DNA from: Parelaphostrongylus tenuis
Lineage: Eukaryota; Nematoda; Chromadorea; Rhabditida; Metastrongylidae
Reading direction: 5' to 3'
DNA length: 64,000 nucleotides
Assembly (NCBI GenBank): GCA_019055375.1
Contig: JAHQIW010007289.1
Span: 1-64,000 of the forward strand
Below the pieces are notes generated by a model that ran no database searches, was not told where the DNA came from, and was given only the letters and a program-made list of their open reading frames with translations. Both the position numbers and the translations under genes were made by a program. Positions 1-10,222 of this stretch are shown here, piece by piece; position 1 is the first letter of the stretch, and every line of letters begins with the position of its first letter.

Positions 1-2326
1 TTACGTCATTACTCAGTCTGTTTCCTTTGGATCCGAAATCCAGTAGTAGCATTTGATTGCTGGCATCGAGATCTATCTAAAAATAATCGCATCTTTGCTG
101 AAACGTGTAAGAGCGCACAATGAATTCATGTTGAATGATACACTAATGGTACGCTTTATCATAGTATAGCACCACATTTTCCGTCATTACTCAGTCTGTT
201 TCTTTTGGATCCGGAATCCAATAGTACCATCTGATTGCTGGCATCGAGATCTATATAAAAATAATCGCATCTTGGCTGAAACGTGTAAAAGCGCACAGAG
301 AATTCATGTTGAACAATAATCACAGATGATACGCTTTATTACAGTATAGCACCATTTTTTACGTCATTACTCAGTCTGTTCTAATCGGATCCGGAATCCA
401 ATAGTACCATCTGATTGCTGGCATCGAGATCTATCTAAAATAATCGAATCTTGGCTGAAACGTGTAAATGCGCACAGAGAATTCATGTTGAACAATAATC
501 ACTGATGATACGCTTTATTACAGTATACACCATTTTTTACGTCATTACTCAGTCTGTTCTAATCGGATCCGGAATAATTGTACCATCTGATTGCTGGCAT
601 CGAGATCTATCTAAAAATAATCGAATCTTGGCTGAAACGTGCAAATGCGCACAGAGAATTCATGTTGAACAATAATCACTGATGATACGCTTTATCATAG
701 TATAGCACCACTTTTTACGTCATTACTCAGTCTGTTTCTTTCTGCATCCGGAATCCAATAGTACCATCTGATTGCTGGCATCGAGATCTATCTAAAAATA
801 ATCGAATCTTGGCTGAAACGTGTAAATGCGCACAGAGAATTCATGTTGAATGATACACTAGTGGTACGCTTTATCATAGTATAGCACCACTTTTTACGTC
901 ATTACTCAGTCTGTTTCTTTGCATCCGGAATCCAATAGTACCATCTGATTGCTGGCATCGAGATCTATCTAAAAATAATCGAACTCTTGGCTGAAACGTG
1001 TAAATGCGCACAGAGAATTCATGTTGAATGATACACTAGTGGTACGCTTTATCATAGTATAGCACCACTTTTTACGTCATTACTCAGTCTGTTCTAATCG
1101 GATCCGGAATCCAATAGTACCATCTGATTGCTGGCATCGAGATCTATCTAAAAATAATCGAATCTTGGCTGAAACGTGTAAATGCGCACAGAGAATTCAT
1201 GTTGAACAATAATCACTGATGATACGCTTTATAACAGTATAGCACCATTTTTTACGTCAATACTCAGTCTGTTTCTATCGGATCCGGAATCCAATTGTAC
1301 CATCTGATTGCTGGCATCGAGATCTATCTAAAAATAGTCGCATCCTGGCTGAAACGTGTAAAAGCGCACAGAGAATTCATGTTGAATGATACACTAGTGG
1401 TACGCTTTATCATAGCATAGCACCACTTTTTACGTCATTACTCAGTCTGTTTCTTTCGGATCCGGAATCCAATAGTACCATCTGATTGCTGGCATCGAGA
1501 TCTATCTAAAGATAATCGCACCTTACGCTGAAACGTGTAAAAGCGCACAGAGAATTCTTGTTGAACAATAATCACTGATGATACGCTTTATCACAGTATA
1601 GCACCATTTTTTACGTCATACTCAGTCTGTTTCTACCGGATCCGGAATCCAATTGTACCATCTGATTGCTGGCATCGAGATCTATCTAAAAATAATCGCA
1701 TCTTGGCTGAAACGTGTAAAAGCGCACAGAGAATTCATGTTGAATGATACACTAATATTACGCTTTATCATAGTATAGCACCACTTTTTACGTCATTACT
1801 CAGTCTGTTTCTATCGGATCCGGAATCCAATAGTACCATCCTGATTGCTGGCATGGAGATCTATCTAAAAATAATCGCATCTTGGCTGGAACGTGTAAAA
1901 GCGCACAGAGAATTCATGTTGAACAATAATCACTGATGATACGCTTTATAACAGTATAGCACCACTTTTTTACGTCAATTACTCAGTCTGTTTCTATCGG
2001 ATCCGGAATCCAATAGTACCATCCGATTGCTGGCATGGAGATCTATCTAAAAATAGTCGCATCCTGGCTGAAACGTGTAAAAGCGCACAGAGAATTCATC
2101 ATGAATGATACACTAATATTACGCTTTATCATAGTATAGCACCACTTTTTACGTCATTACTCAGTCTGTTTCTTTGCATCCGGAATCCAATAGTACCATC
2201 TGATTGCTGGCATCGAGATCTATCTAAAGATAATCGCACCTTACCTGAAACGTGTAAAAGCGCACAGAGAATTCATGTTGAACAATAATCACTGATGATA
2301 CGCTTTATTACAGTATAGCACCATTT
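1..2326. repeat. Higher-order repeat of the satellite, copy 1 (13 monomers)
   Basis: Private variants of the first two monomers return exactly 2326 bp later. The first monomer has CCTTTGGATCCGAAATCC, AGTAGTAGCATTTGATTG and CGCACAATGAATTC, and these rare variants recur only at 2327 onward. The second monomer has CCGTCATTACTCAG, CTATATAAAAATAATCG and AATCACAGATGATACG, and these also recur in order. This shows that 13 monomers were amplified as one unit. Confidence 0.85.
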
Positions 2327-5005
2327 TTACGTCATTACTCAGTCTGTTTCCTTTGGATCCGAAATCCAGTAGTAGCATTTGATTGCTGGCATCGAGATCT
2401 ATCTAAAAATAATCGCATCTTTGCTGAAACGTGTAAGAGCGCACAATGAATTCATGTTTGAATGATCCACTATGGTACGCTTTATCATAGTATAGCACCA
2501 CATTTTCCGTCATTACTCAGTCTGTTTCTTTTGGATCCGGAATCCAATAGTACCATCTGATTGCTGGCATCGAGATCTATATAAAAATAATCGCATCTTG
2601 GCTGAAACGTGTAAAAGCGCACAGAGAATTCATGTTGAACAATAATCACAGATGATACGCTTTATTACAGTATAGCACCATTTTTTACGTCATTACTCAG
2701 TCTGTTCTAATCGGATCCGGAATCCAATAGTACCATCTGATTGCTGGCATCGAGATCTATCTAAAAATAATCGAATCTTGGCTGAAACGTGTAAATGCGC
2801 ACAGAGAATTCATGTTGAACAATAATCACTGATGATACGCTTTATTACAGTATAACACCATTTTTTACGTCATTACTCAGTCTGTTTCTAATCGGATCCG
2901 GAATATAATTGTACCATCTGATTGCTGGCATCGAGATCTATCTAAAAATAATCGAATCTTGGCTGAAACGTGCAAATGCGCACAGAGAATTCATGTTGAA
3001 CAATAATCACTGATGATACGCTTTATCATAGTATAGCACCACTTTTTACGTCATTACTCAGTCTGTTTCTTTTGCATCCGGAATCCAATAGTACCATCTG
3101 ATTGCTGGCATCGAGATCTATCTAAAAATAATCGAACCTTGGCTGAAACGTGTAAATGCGCACAGAGAATTCATGTTGAATGATACACTAGTGGTACGCT
3201 TTATCATAGTATAGCACCACTTTTTACGTCATTACTCAGTCTGTTTCTTTTGCATCCGGAATCCAATAGTACCATCTGATGCCTGGCATCGAGATCTATC
3301 TAAAAATAATCGAACCTTGGCTGAAACGTGTAAATGCGCACAGAGAATTCATGTTGAATGATACACTAGTGGTACGCTTTATCATAGTATAGCACCACTT
3401 TTTACGTCATTACTCAGTCTGTTCTAATCGGATCCGGAATCCAATAGTACCATCTGATTGCTGGCATCGAGATCTATCTAAAAATAATCGAATCTTGGCT
3501 GAAACGTGTAAATGCGCACAGAGAATTCATGTTGAACAATAATCACTGATGATACGCTTTATTACAGTATAACACCATTTTTTACGTCATTACTCAGTCT
3601 GTTCTAATCGGATCCGGAATCTAATTGTACCATCTGATTGCTGGCATCGAGATCTATCTAAAAATAATCGAATCTTGGCTGAAACGTGCAAATGCGCACA
3701 GAGAATTCATGTTGAACAATAATCACTGATGATACGCTTTATCATAGTATAGCACCACTTTTTACGTCATTACTCAGTCTGTTTCTTTTGCATCCGGAAT
3801 CCAATAGTACCATCTGATTGCTGGCATCGAGATCTATCTAAAAATAATCGAACCTTGGCTGAAACGTGTAAATGCGCACAGAGAATTCATGTTGAATGAT
3901 ACACTAGTGGTACGCTTTATCATAGTATAGCACCACTTTTTACGTCATTACTCAGTCTGTTTCTTTTGCATCCGGAATCCAATAGTACCATCTGATTGCT
4001 GGCATCGAGATCTATATAAAAATAATCGAATCTTGGCTGAAACGTGTAAATGCGCACAGAGAATTCATGTTGAATGATACACTAGTGGTACGCTTTATCA
4101 TAGTATAGCACCACTTTTTACGTCATTACTCAGTCTGTTTCTTTTGCATCCGGAATCCAATAGTACCATCTGATGCTGGCATCGAGATCTATCTAAAAAT
4201 AATCGAACCTTGGCTGAAACGTGTAAATGCGCACAGAGAATTCATGTTGAATGATACACTAGTGGTTCGCTTTATCATAGTATAGCACCACTTTTTACGT
4301 CATTACTCAGTCTGTTTCTTTTGCATCCGGAATCCAATAGTACCATCCGATTGCTGGCATGGAGATCTATCTAAAAATAATCGCATCTTGGCTGAAACGT
4401 GTAAAAGCGCACAGAGAATTCATCATGAATGATACACTAAGGGTACGCTTTATCGTAGTATAGCACCACTTTTTACGTCATTACTCAGTCTGTTTCTATC
4501 GGATCCGGAATCCAATAGTACCATCCGATTGCTGGCATGGAGATCTATCTAAAAATAATCGCATCTTGGCTGGAACGTGTAAAAGCGCACAGAGAATTCA
4601 TGTTGAACAATAATCACTGATGATACGCTTTATAACAGTATAGCACCATTTTTTACGTCAATACTCAGTCTGTTTCTATCGGATCCGGAATGCAATTGCA
4701 CCATCTGATTGCTGGCATCGAGATCTATCTAAAAATAGTCGCATCTTGGCTGAAACGTGTAAAAGCGCACAGAGAATTCATCATGAATGATACACTAATA
4801 TTACGCTTTATCATAGTATAGCACCACTTTTTACGTCATTACTCAGTCTGTTTCTTTTGCATCCGGAATCCAATAGTACCATCTGATTGCTGGCATCGAG
4901 ATCTATCTAAAAATAATCGCATCTTAGCTGAAACGTGTAAAAGCGCACAGAGAATTCATGTTGAACAATAATCACTGACGATACGCTTTATTACAGTATA
5001 GCACC
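2327..5005. repeat. Higher-order repeat of the satellite, copy 2 (expanded to about 15 monomers)
   Basis: Begins with the same private variants as position 1. It ends with three monomers (about 4476-5005) that match monomers 11-13 of copy 1 (about 1790-2326) by shared variants: GGCATGGAGATC, GGCTGGAACGTG, AAATAGTCGCATC and GAATTCATCATGAATG. The offset there is about 2685 bp, so this copy is about two monomers longer than copy 1. The extra length is in the middle, where a four-monomer block is repeated. Confidence 0.75.
2686..4123. repeat. Tandem duplication of a four-monomer block inside the satellite
   Basis: Monomers starting near 2686, 2866, 3047 and 3226 are matched in order by those starting near 3406, 3585, 3765 and 3944, an offset of about 720 bp. 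Diagnostic shared variants are GTATAACACCATTTT in the first of each set, ATTGTACC plus CGTGCAAATGCGC in the second, and TTTTGCATCCGG plus CACTAGTGGTACGC in the third and fourth. Copy 1 of the larger block has this set only once (about 361-1074), so the duplication is later than the 13-monomer amplification. Confidence 0.75.
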
Positions 5006-6232
5006 ACTTTTTACGTCATTACTCAGTCTGTTTCTTTTGGATCCGGAATCCAATAGTACCATCTGATTGCTGGCATCGAGATCTATCTAAAAATAATCGC
5101 ATCTTGCTGAAACGTGTAAAAGCGCACAGAGAATTCATGTTGAATCGATAACACTAATGGTACGCTTTATCATAGTATAGCACCACATTTTTACGTCATT
5201 ACTCAGTCTGTTTCTTTTGGATCCGGAATCCAATAGCACCATCTGATTGCTGGCATCGAGATCTATCTAAAAATAATCGCATCTTGGCTGAAACGTGTAA
5301 AAGCGCACAGAGAATTCATGTTGAACAATAATCACTGATGATACGCTTTATTACAGTATAGCACCACTTTTTACGTCATTACTCAGTCTGTTTCTTTCGG
5401 ATCCGGAATCCAATAGTACCATCTGATTGCTGGCATCGAGATCTATCTAAAAATAATCGCATCTTGGCTGAAACGTGTAAAAGCGCACAGAGAATTCATG
5501 TTGAACAATAATCACTGATGATACGCTTTATTACAGTATAGCACCATTTTTTACGTCATTACTCAGTCTGTTTCTTTTGGATCCGGAATCCAATAGTACC
5601 ATCTGATTGCTGGCATCGAGATCTATCTAAAAATAATCGCATCTTGGCTGAAACGTGTAAAAGCGCACAGAGAATTCATGTTGAACAATATCACTGATGA
5701 TACGCTTTATTACAGTATAGCACCACTTTTTACGTCATTACTCAGTCTGTTTCTTTCGGATCCGGAATCCAATAGTACCATCTGATTGCTGGCATCGAGA
5801 TCTATCTAAAAATAATCGCATCTTGGCTGAAACGTGTAAAAGCGCACAGAGAATTCATGTTGAACAATAATCACTGATGATACGCTTTATTACAGTATAG
5901 CACCATTTTTTACGTCATTACTCAGTCTGTTTCTATCGGATCCGGAATCCAATAGTACCATCTGATTGCTGGCATCGAGATCTATCTAAAAATAATCGCA
6001 TCTTGGCTGAAACGTGTAAAAGCGCACAGAGAATTCATCGTTGAATGATACACTAATGGTACGCTTTATCATAGTATAGCACCACTTTTTACGTCATTAC
6101 TCAGTCTGTTTCTTTTGGATCCGGAATCCAATAGTACCATCTGATTGCTGGCATCGAGATCTATCTAAAAATAATCGCATCTTGGCTGAAACGTGTAAAG
6201 CGCACAGAGAATTCATGTTGAACAATAATCAC
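5006..6232. repeat. Distal satellite monomers and broken end
   Basis: Seven monomers that lack the private variants of the preceding blocks and are closer to a common consensus. The last monomer (from about 6090) follows the consensus through GAATTCATGTTGAACAATAATCAC and then diverges into the retroelement sequence. I could not place these monomers with confidence in the 13-monomer register, so a third higher-order copy is not claimed. Confidence 0.6.
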
Positions 6233-6239
6233 AATGAGA

Positions 6240-6905
6240 ACGCTTTATTAGAGAACGGTACAAAAATGGGGAAGAGGGGGAGCGGCCCCCTACAGTCGAA
6301 GTGTGGTGAAATCTCCAGAGCAGGAGGAAACGAGCGGCTTGGGGAACGTTTAAGAGCATCGAAGATGTAGTGAAGAGGACTAAAAACATCCGACTTCGTG
6401 CCCACCTTTTCGACTCGACAACTATCCCTGATCTAACATATGCAGCAGAAACCTGGATCGCTACGTAAGCAGGATGAAAGGTCACTTGCGCGTTGTCGAA
6501 CGCGCAGTCGAGGGATCGATGCTAGGAGTATCCCGTATTTCGCAAATGAGAGAAAGGCTCCGAAGTCCTCGACCTAAAATCAGAGACGCCGTTTTACACC
6601 CCAGGATATCGAAAATCAGGTGGGCCGGACACGTGATGCGCTTCAACGACAACCGTTGGACGAGAGCCGTTAGCGACTGGATTCCTCGGGACGTCAAGCG
6701 CTCTAAAGGAAGACCACCGACCCGTTGGTACAATTTCTTCGCGAAAGGTATAGAAGAAAGATATGATGCTCATGCGAATCCTTAGAGCGAGGAGGACCCA
6801 CTGGGCTACCTTTTGAACGCGACAGGGAAAAATGGAAGAATTGCTGGTATCCGCTTGAGTCACTTGATGATTAACGGGACGGCAGGTGACAGGTGATGAT
6901 TAACC
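6240..6905 (+). mobile_element. RTE-type non-LTR retrotransposon, 5'-truncated 3' end
   Basis: Degenerate 3' part of an RTE-clade element lying directly against the satellite. It covers the end of the reverse transcriptase reading frame (about 6294-6860) and the 3' tail, which has the block GGTATCCGCTTGAGTCACTTGATGATTAACGGGACGGCAGGTGA at 6847-6889. Nearly the same tail occurs at 33818-33865 and, reversed, near 58590-58640. Truncation at the 5' side is typical of target-primed reverse transcription. The exact junction with the satellite is blurred over about 6232-6252 because ACGCTTTATTA-like sequence is shared by both sides. Confidence 0.85.
6294..6860 (+). pseudogene. RTE reverse transcriptase, C-terminal part, frameshifted
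   Basis: In the intact family this protein nicks the target DNA and copies the element RNA into the gap. Only the C-terminal end remains. One frame at 6474-6785 (103 residues) contains ERAVEGSMLGVSRISQMRER, RWAGHVMRFNDNRWTRAVSD and KGRPPTRWYNFF, the conserved C-terminal blocks of nematode RTE elements as I recall them. The preceding part (about 6294-6470) shows the block with ERLGERLRA and, in another frame, RTKNIRLRAHLFDSTTIPD, matching the region at 59040-59160 on the other strand. Frameshifts near 6365 and a stop near 6467 break the frame. The endonuclease and the catalytic RT motifs are absent, so this copy cannot be active. Confidence 0.85.
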
Positions 6906-8790
6906 ATACTCAGTTTTAGTCAGGTATTATTTTTCGTAATCAGATGAGTTTTGCTATGATTACATGCAACTTGTGATACTTGGTCCTTTCGAAGTCTTAC
7001 TTGTGGGTAAAGTGGTTCTTCGTCCAGCATTATGCCATGTCTCCATAGAATGACATAAGCAGAAAGATGATAGAAAACTGACACTAAGTGGATTGTGCGG
7101 TTACCGATGCAGTGGAAAATCTTCTATTTCAACGGCAACATCCTCAAACTTATAAAAAATTTTATTGTACTCATGTGGAATTTTTTATTATTGTATGACG
7201 GATCTACTAGCTTCCGTTAGACCATAAACCTTACATTTGTTAACATAACGTGCGAGAATTTGGTAAATGTGAAAATGAAAACTGATAAGAGGTCTTTACT
7301 TATTTACATTTTATCCTGCTTAGACCAATGTTGTTGAAACTCTTCACCTACATAATAGCACGTCAGTCCTCGTAGGGAGAGCGGTGCGATAAAAATGTTT
7401 CATACGGCATAAGGGGACATGGCTATTAAGAATCTGAGCATTCATTCAAATATGATTTGCGCACTGCCTTTCTGAGGGCTTAATCGTCGCTTCTGAGCAT
7501 TAGAGAGCAATATCTTAGTAATATACTGGCGGAGCTTTCGACGGTTTGACAAATGCTATTCGCAGCTTTTGCATCGCTGGTTATAATTACAGCATTTTCG
7601 GATTTGAAATCTTCTTTTATCACTTTTCTGCAACCTTGCGCAGGTTCGGACGCCGTTGTCGAATGTATGTAGCTCTTGCCTTTCCATTCCAGTATCTCAC
7701 AAACAAATGTCTCCTAAAGACATCCGACACTAATAAGCAATGTTCTAAGAGTGAGTTATTTCGAGCCGTTTGTTGTTCAAAGAAATTCTTGCCGATGACC
7801 AAATTCGTTTTGACGAGAACGACCGCCGCCGACTTTTTTATTGTCGCACAATCGTTCGCACCAGCCAAGCTGATAGCGTTGTATTCTGCCCATATTTTTG
7901 AGAAATCGAGTTCGTTTATAGGGAATGCGTTTGCAGGTGGATGTATGTTGCAGGAACAGAAACCTTACTCCTTCGTGTGTTCGCCCTTTCAATCACTACT
8001 GCATCAAAACATCTTCCACTTTAGGCACATGAGGCCACTTTCTCAGTAAATCTCACATTCGTATTAAGACAACCAGCTTGCTGGGAGCTATAAATATGGG
8101 AGCTGGGTAGTCACAGGCAATCCACCACTATTTTCTAGAAGAAAAAGGGAGCTTATTCATTGCCAGAGATTTTTGCAAAGTTTACTTTCTAGGCACTTGG
8201 CTCTAGGCTTGAGGCTGACTGATTTCATATAAAAGGGGATTTGCTAAGTTAGCGCGGAGGAATTGGGAAGTCCACTGTTGAATGCAACATTTTCTCAATG
8301 CTTCAAAGTGTTCTGCAACCTTTGTATATGTCTCAACTTTTATACTTTTTATGCGTAATTATTCCTTGATCATGATATCAGTATGCGACTAGAACAAATA
8401 AATCGATCGAATCGATTCGTTAATTGGAGCTGATAAATTACCAAAAAAGATTTTTGCAATATTTCAAATGTTGAGAGAAACTTTTTAGCTATGTCATACA
8501 TAGCAGAAGAGCTAGATATATCATCGATAGTAACAAAATTGCTGTTATCACTTTGTTGAAAAGACCCAGAGGCCCCTATGAAAAATATGTCACTGAAAGG
8601 GAAATCGCGAACAATCTAGCGTAGTTTCTTCTCTTTGTTAATCAATAATCCAAGAGCGATAAGCATTGCATAACGCGCGTAATCTGTTAACGGACAACGT
8701 GGATAATCTGACAACATGTTTTGAGCCGCTTATGAGGTTTGGTGTAGCACTCACACTATACTAGACAGCTATTTCGCCTTCTTAGGTTCA
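6906..8790. other. Unassigned AT-rich DNA with one unrecognised open frame
   Basis: No family was recognised. A 167-codon frame runs + strand 7546-8049, and overlapping frames of 71-82 codons are open on the minus strand (7620-7992). The predicted plus-strand protein is rich in Phe, Cys and Ser with no motif I know. The rest of the stretch has only short frames. Nothing argues for a functional gene, but the 500-bp stop-poor segment stands out from its surroundings and may be a decayed coding sequence. Confidence 0.3.
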
Positions 8791-8792
8791 TA

Positions 8793-8835
8793 AGTTATAC
8801 GGTGCCTTTCGGTTCAGCCAATCTCTTGCAGAGGG
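8793..8835 (-). repeat. Short dispersed repeat containing AAAGGCACCGT
   Basis: Read on the minus strand this gives AAGAGATTGGCTGAACCGAA followed by AGGCACCGT. Related blocks occur near 49480-49530, 50370-50420 and 62452-62510. It is probably the end of an unidentified transposon family. Only short matches are visible. Confidence 0.4.
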
Positions 8836-9049
8836 TGTATTCCCTGATGATACAAGAATCAGGACACCCAAAATTTTTTTCATCATCGCATGTCGAGTGA
8901 TAAATGCCGTCGAGCTTCAATGGCTGATAGAATGATTCACACTTTACCCTCGATTTACATAGATCTCATAAAAAAGAATTTCTGATAATTTGATAGCATG
9001 CTTTAATATACCACTAGACAGCTGCATCGCCTTTACTGTAGGGTGTAAA

Positions 9050-9172
9050 AAGGAAGAAGTCGCAGAGAGAGAAAGAAAACAACAAAAGAGAGAGGGGAGA
9101 GCGCAGAGTGGAGAGAGAGAAAGATAAGAAGCGAGAGAGAGAGAGAGAGAGGAAAGGGAGATAGGAGAGAGG
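9050..9172. repeat. GA-rich simple sequence
   Basis: Imperfect GA/GAAA repeat that includes an uninterrupted run of GA dinucleotides around 9133-9151 (GCGAGAGAGAGAGAGAGAGG). It creates a spurious Ser/Leu-rich frame of 107 codons on the minus strand (8944-9267). Confidence 0.9.
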
Positions 9173-9179
9173 TCCTCCA

Positions 9180-10120
9180 AGGAATCAACTGAAGCTAGAG
9201 GGAACGTGCTACTCTGATGAGTCTGTAAAAGCACGACTAAAATTATTATCAGATTATCGGTTATCAAAGTTTTGAGCGAGATCTATATAAACAATCAAAA
9301 GTAAACCTGAATAATGTTATAACTCATACTGTTTTAAGGAACATCTTTAAGTGAGCTCAAATGAATAGCCAGTTTAAAACTCGATTGAATACGAGTTTTC
9401 AAATTTTATAATTCTTCAATTTACTATACGATTTCTTATTCTTTTGCTAAGCATAGTGCTGAACTTTCATACGTCGTACAAATCTCTTTACATTTAAAAC
9501 TTCCTACAGAGACACGCTACTGTCGTTATTTCAGTCACCAGCGAAAAGAACTTATGCCGGCATTCAAAACAGTCCGTATTTCCCGAATTCACTGTACAGT
9601 GCATTCGCCATAAAGGAGTAAAGTACATGTCGCTTTCAGATAGCAATAACAATTCATATGAGATTCCTGTTGCCAATTATTGATCGCACGAATCCAGGTT
9701 AGGTCTTTTATTTGTGGATTTTTGATTTTTGGGTACAAAAAATGTCAGCATCTTTCGTTTACTTCCACGTCTCAGGGCTCACGGAGCTGTACTTGTATCT
9801 ATTATAATTTTATCTCACTTTTTTTTTCCGCTTACCTTGCTCCTTTTTTCGATGATGGATCGAGAGACGAAGTGGTTGCTGTTAGCCGAGTTCATTGACA
9901 TCACAAGATTCACGTAAAGCACCTTCTCTCCTGTGTTTCGTAATACCACCTGGAAGAAGCTGCTACACTGACTTACAGTTGCATTCCCATCATCTTTTAC
10001 TTTTTTTTTAACTTGGGTAATCATCTGAAGAAGTCAACCTCTGGGCTACAGCCCCAGTTTGATTTTGGGAAAAAGCATCACTATTATACGTAAGAATGAA
10101 GATAAGAAAAAGGGAGTAAT
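9180..10120. other. Unassigned AT-rich DNA
   Basis: Only short open frames (up to about 72 codons) are present, with no recognisable motif, tRNA, or repeat shared with other parts of the window. Confidence 0.4.
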
Positions 10121-10125
10121 GGAGG

Positions 10126-10222
10126 TGTTTGACTGATTGGAATGCAGAATACTTGACCTTTTCAGGCTCTGAAGAAGGCGAGCTGCTGAAATTGTCAGCT
10201 GTTGATAAAAGATATAATATTT
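10126..10222 (+). mobile_element. 3' tail related to the Penelope-like elements
   Basis: Contains GGTGTTTGACTGATTGGAAT, then TTGACCTTTTCAGGCTCTGA and AGCTGCTGAAATTGTCAGCTG. The same series of blocks in the same order follows the GIY-YIG domain at 52465-52550 (GGTGTTTGGCTTATTGGATT, TTGACCTTTCCAGGTTCTGA, CTGCCGAAACGTCAGCTGTC). This is therefore a solo, diverged 3' end of that family. No coding part is next to it. Confidence 0.6.

Larger units (their letters stand above)
1..6232. repeat. Satellite array, about 179-bp monomer, about 34.8 copies
   Basis: Head-to-tail array read directly from the recurring block CATTACTCAGTCTGTT, which returns every 177-181 bp from the first base to about 6090, where the last monomer breaks off near 6232. 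Other near-invariant blocks in each monomer are GGATCCGGAATCC, GATTGCTGGCATCGAGATC, GGCTGAAACGTGTAAA and GCGCACAGAGAATTC. The last part of the monomer comes in two main forms. One contains TGAATGATACACTA and ends CATAGTATAGCACCAC; the other contains TGAACAATAATCACTGATG and usually ends ACAGTATAGCACCAT. Some monomers are hybrids of the two. No open frame of note lies inside. The array starts at the window edge, so its true length is unknown. Heterochromatic or subtelomeric satellite is the natural reading, but nothing here shows the chromosomal location. Confidence 0.98.

Noticed and set aside
1..6232. CRISPR-like or minisatellite array with spacers
   Set aside because: The whole 179-bp monomer is repeated without variable spacers, and the rest of the window is clearly eukaryotic.
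8944..9267. 107-codon minus-strand frame with a Ser/Leu repeat
   Set aside because: Produced by the GA microsatellite at 9050-9172.
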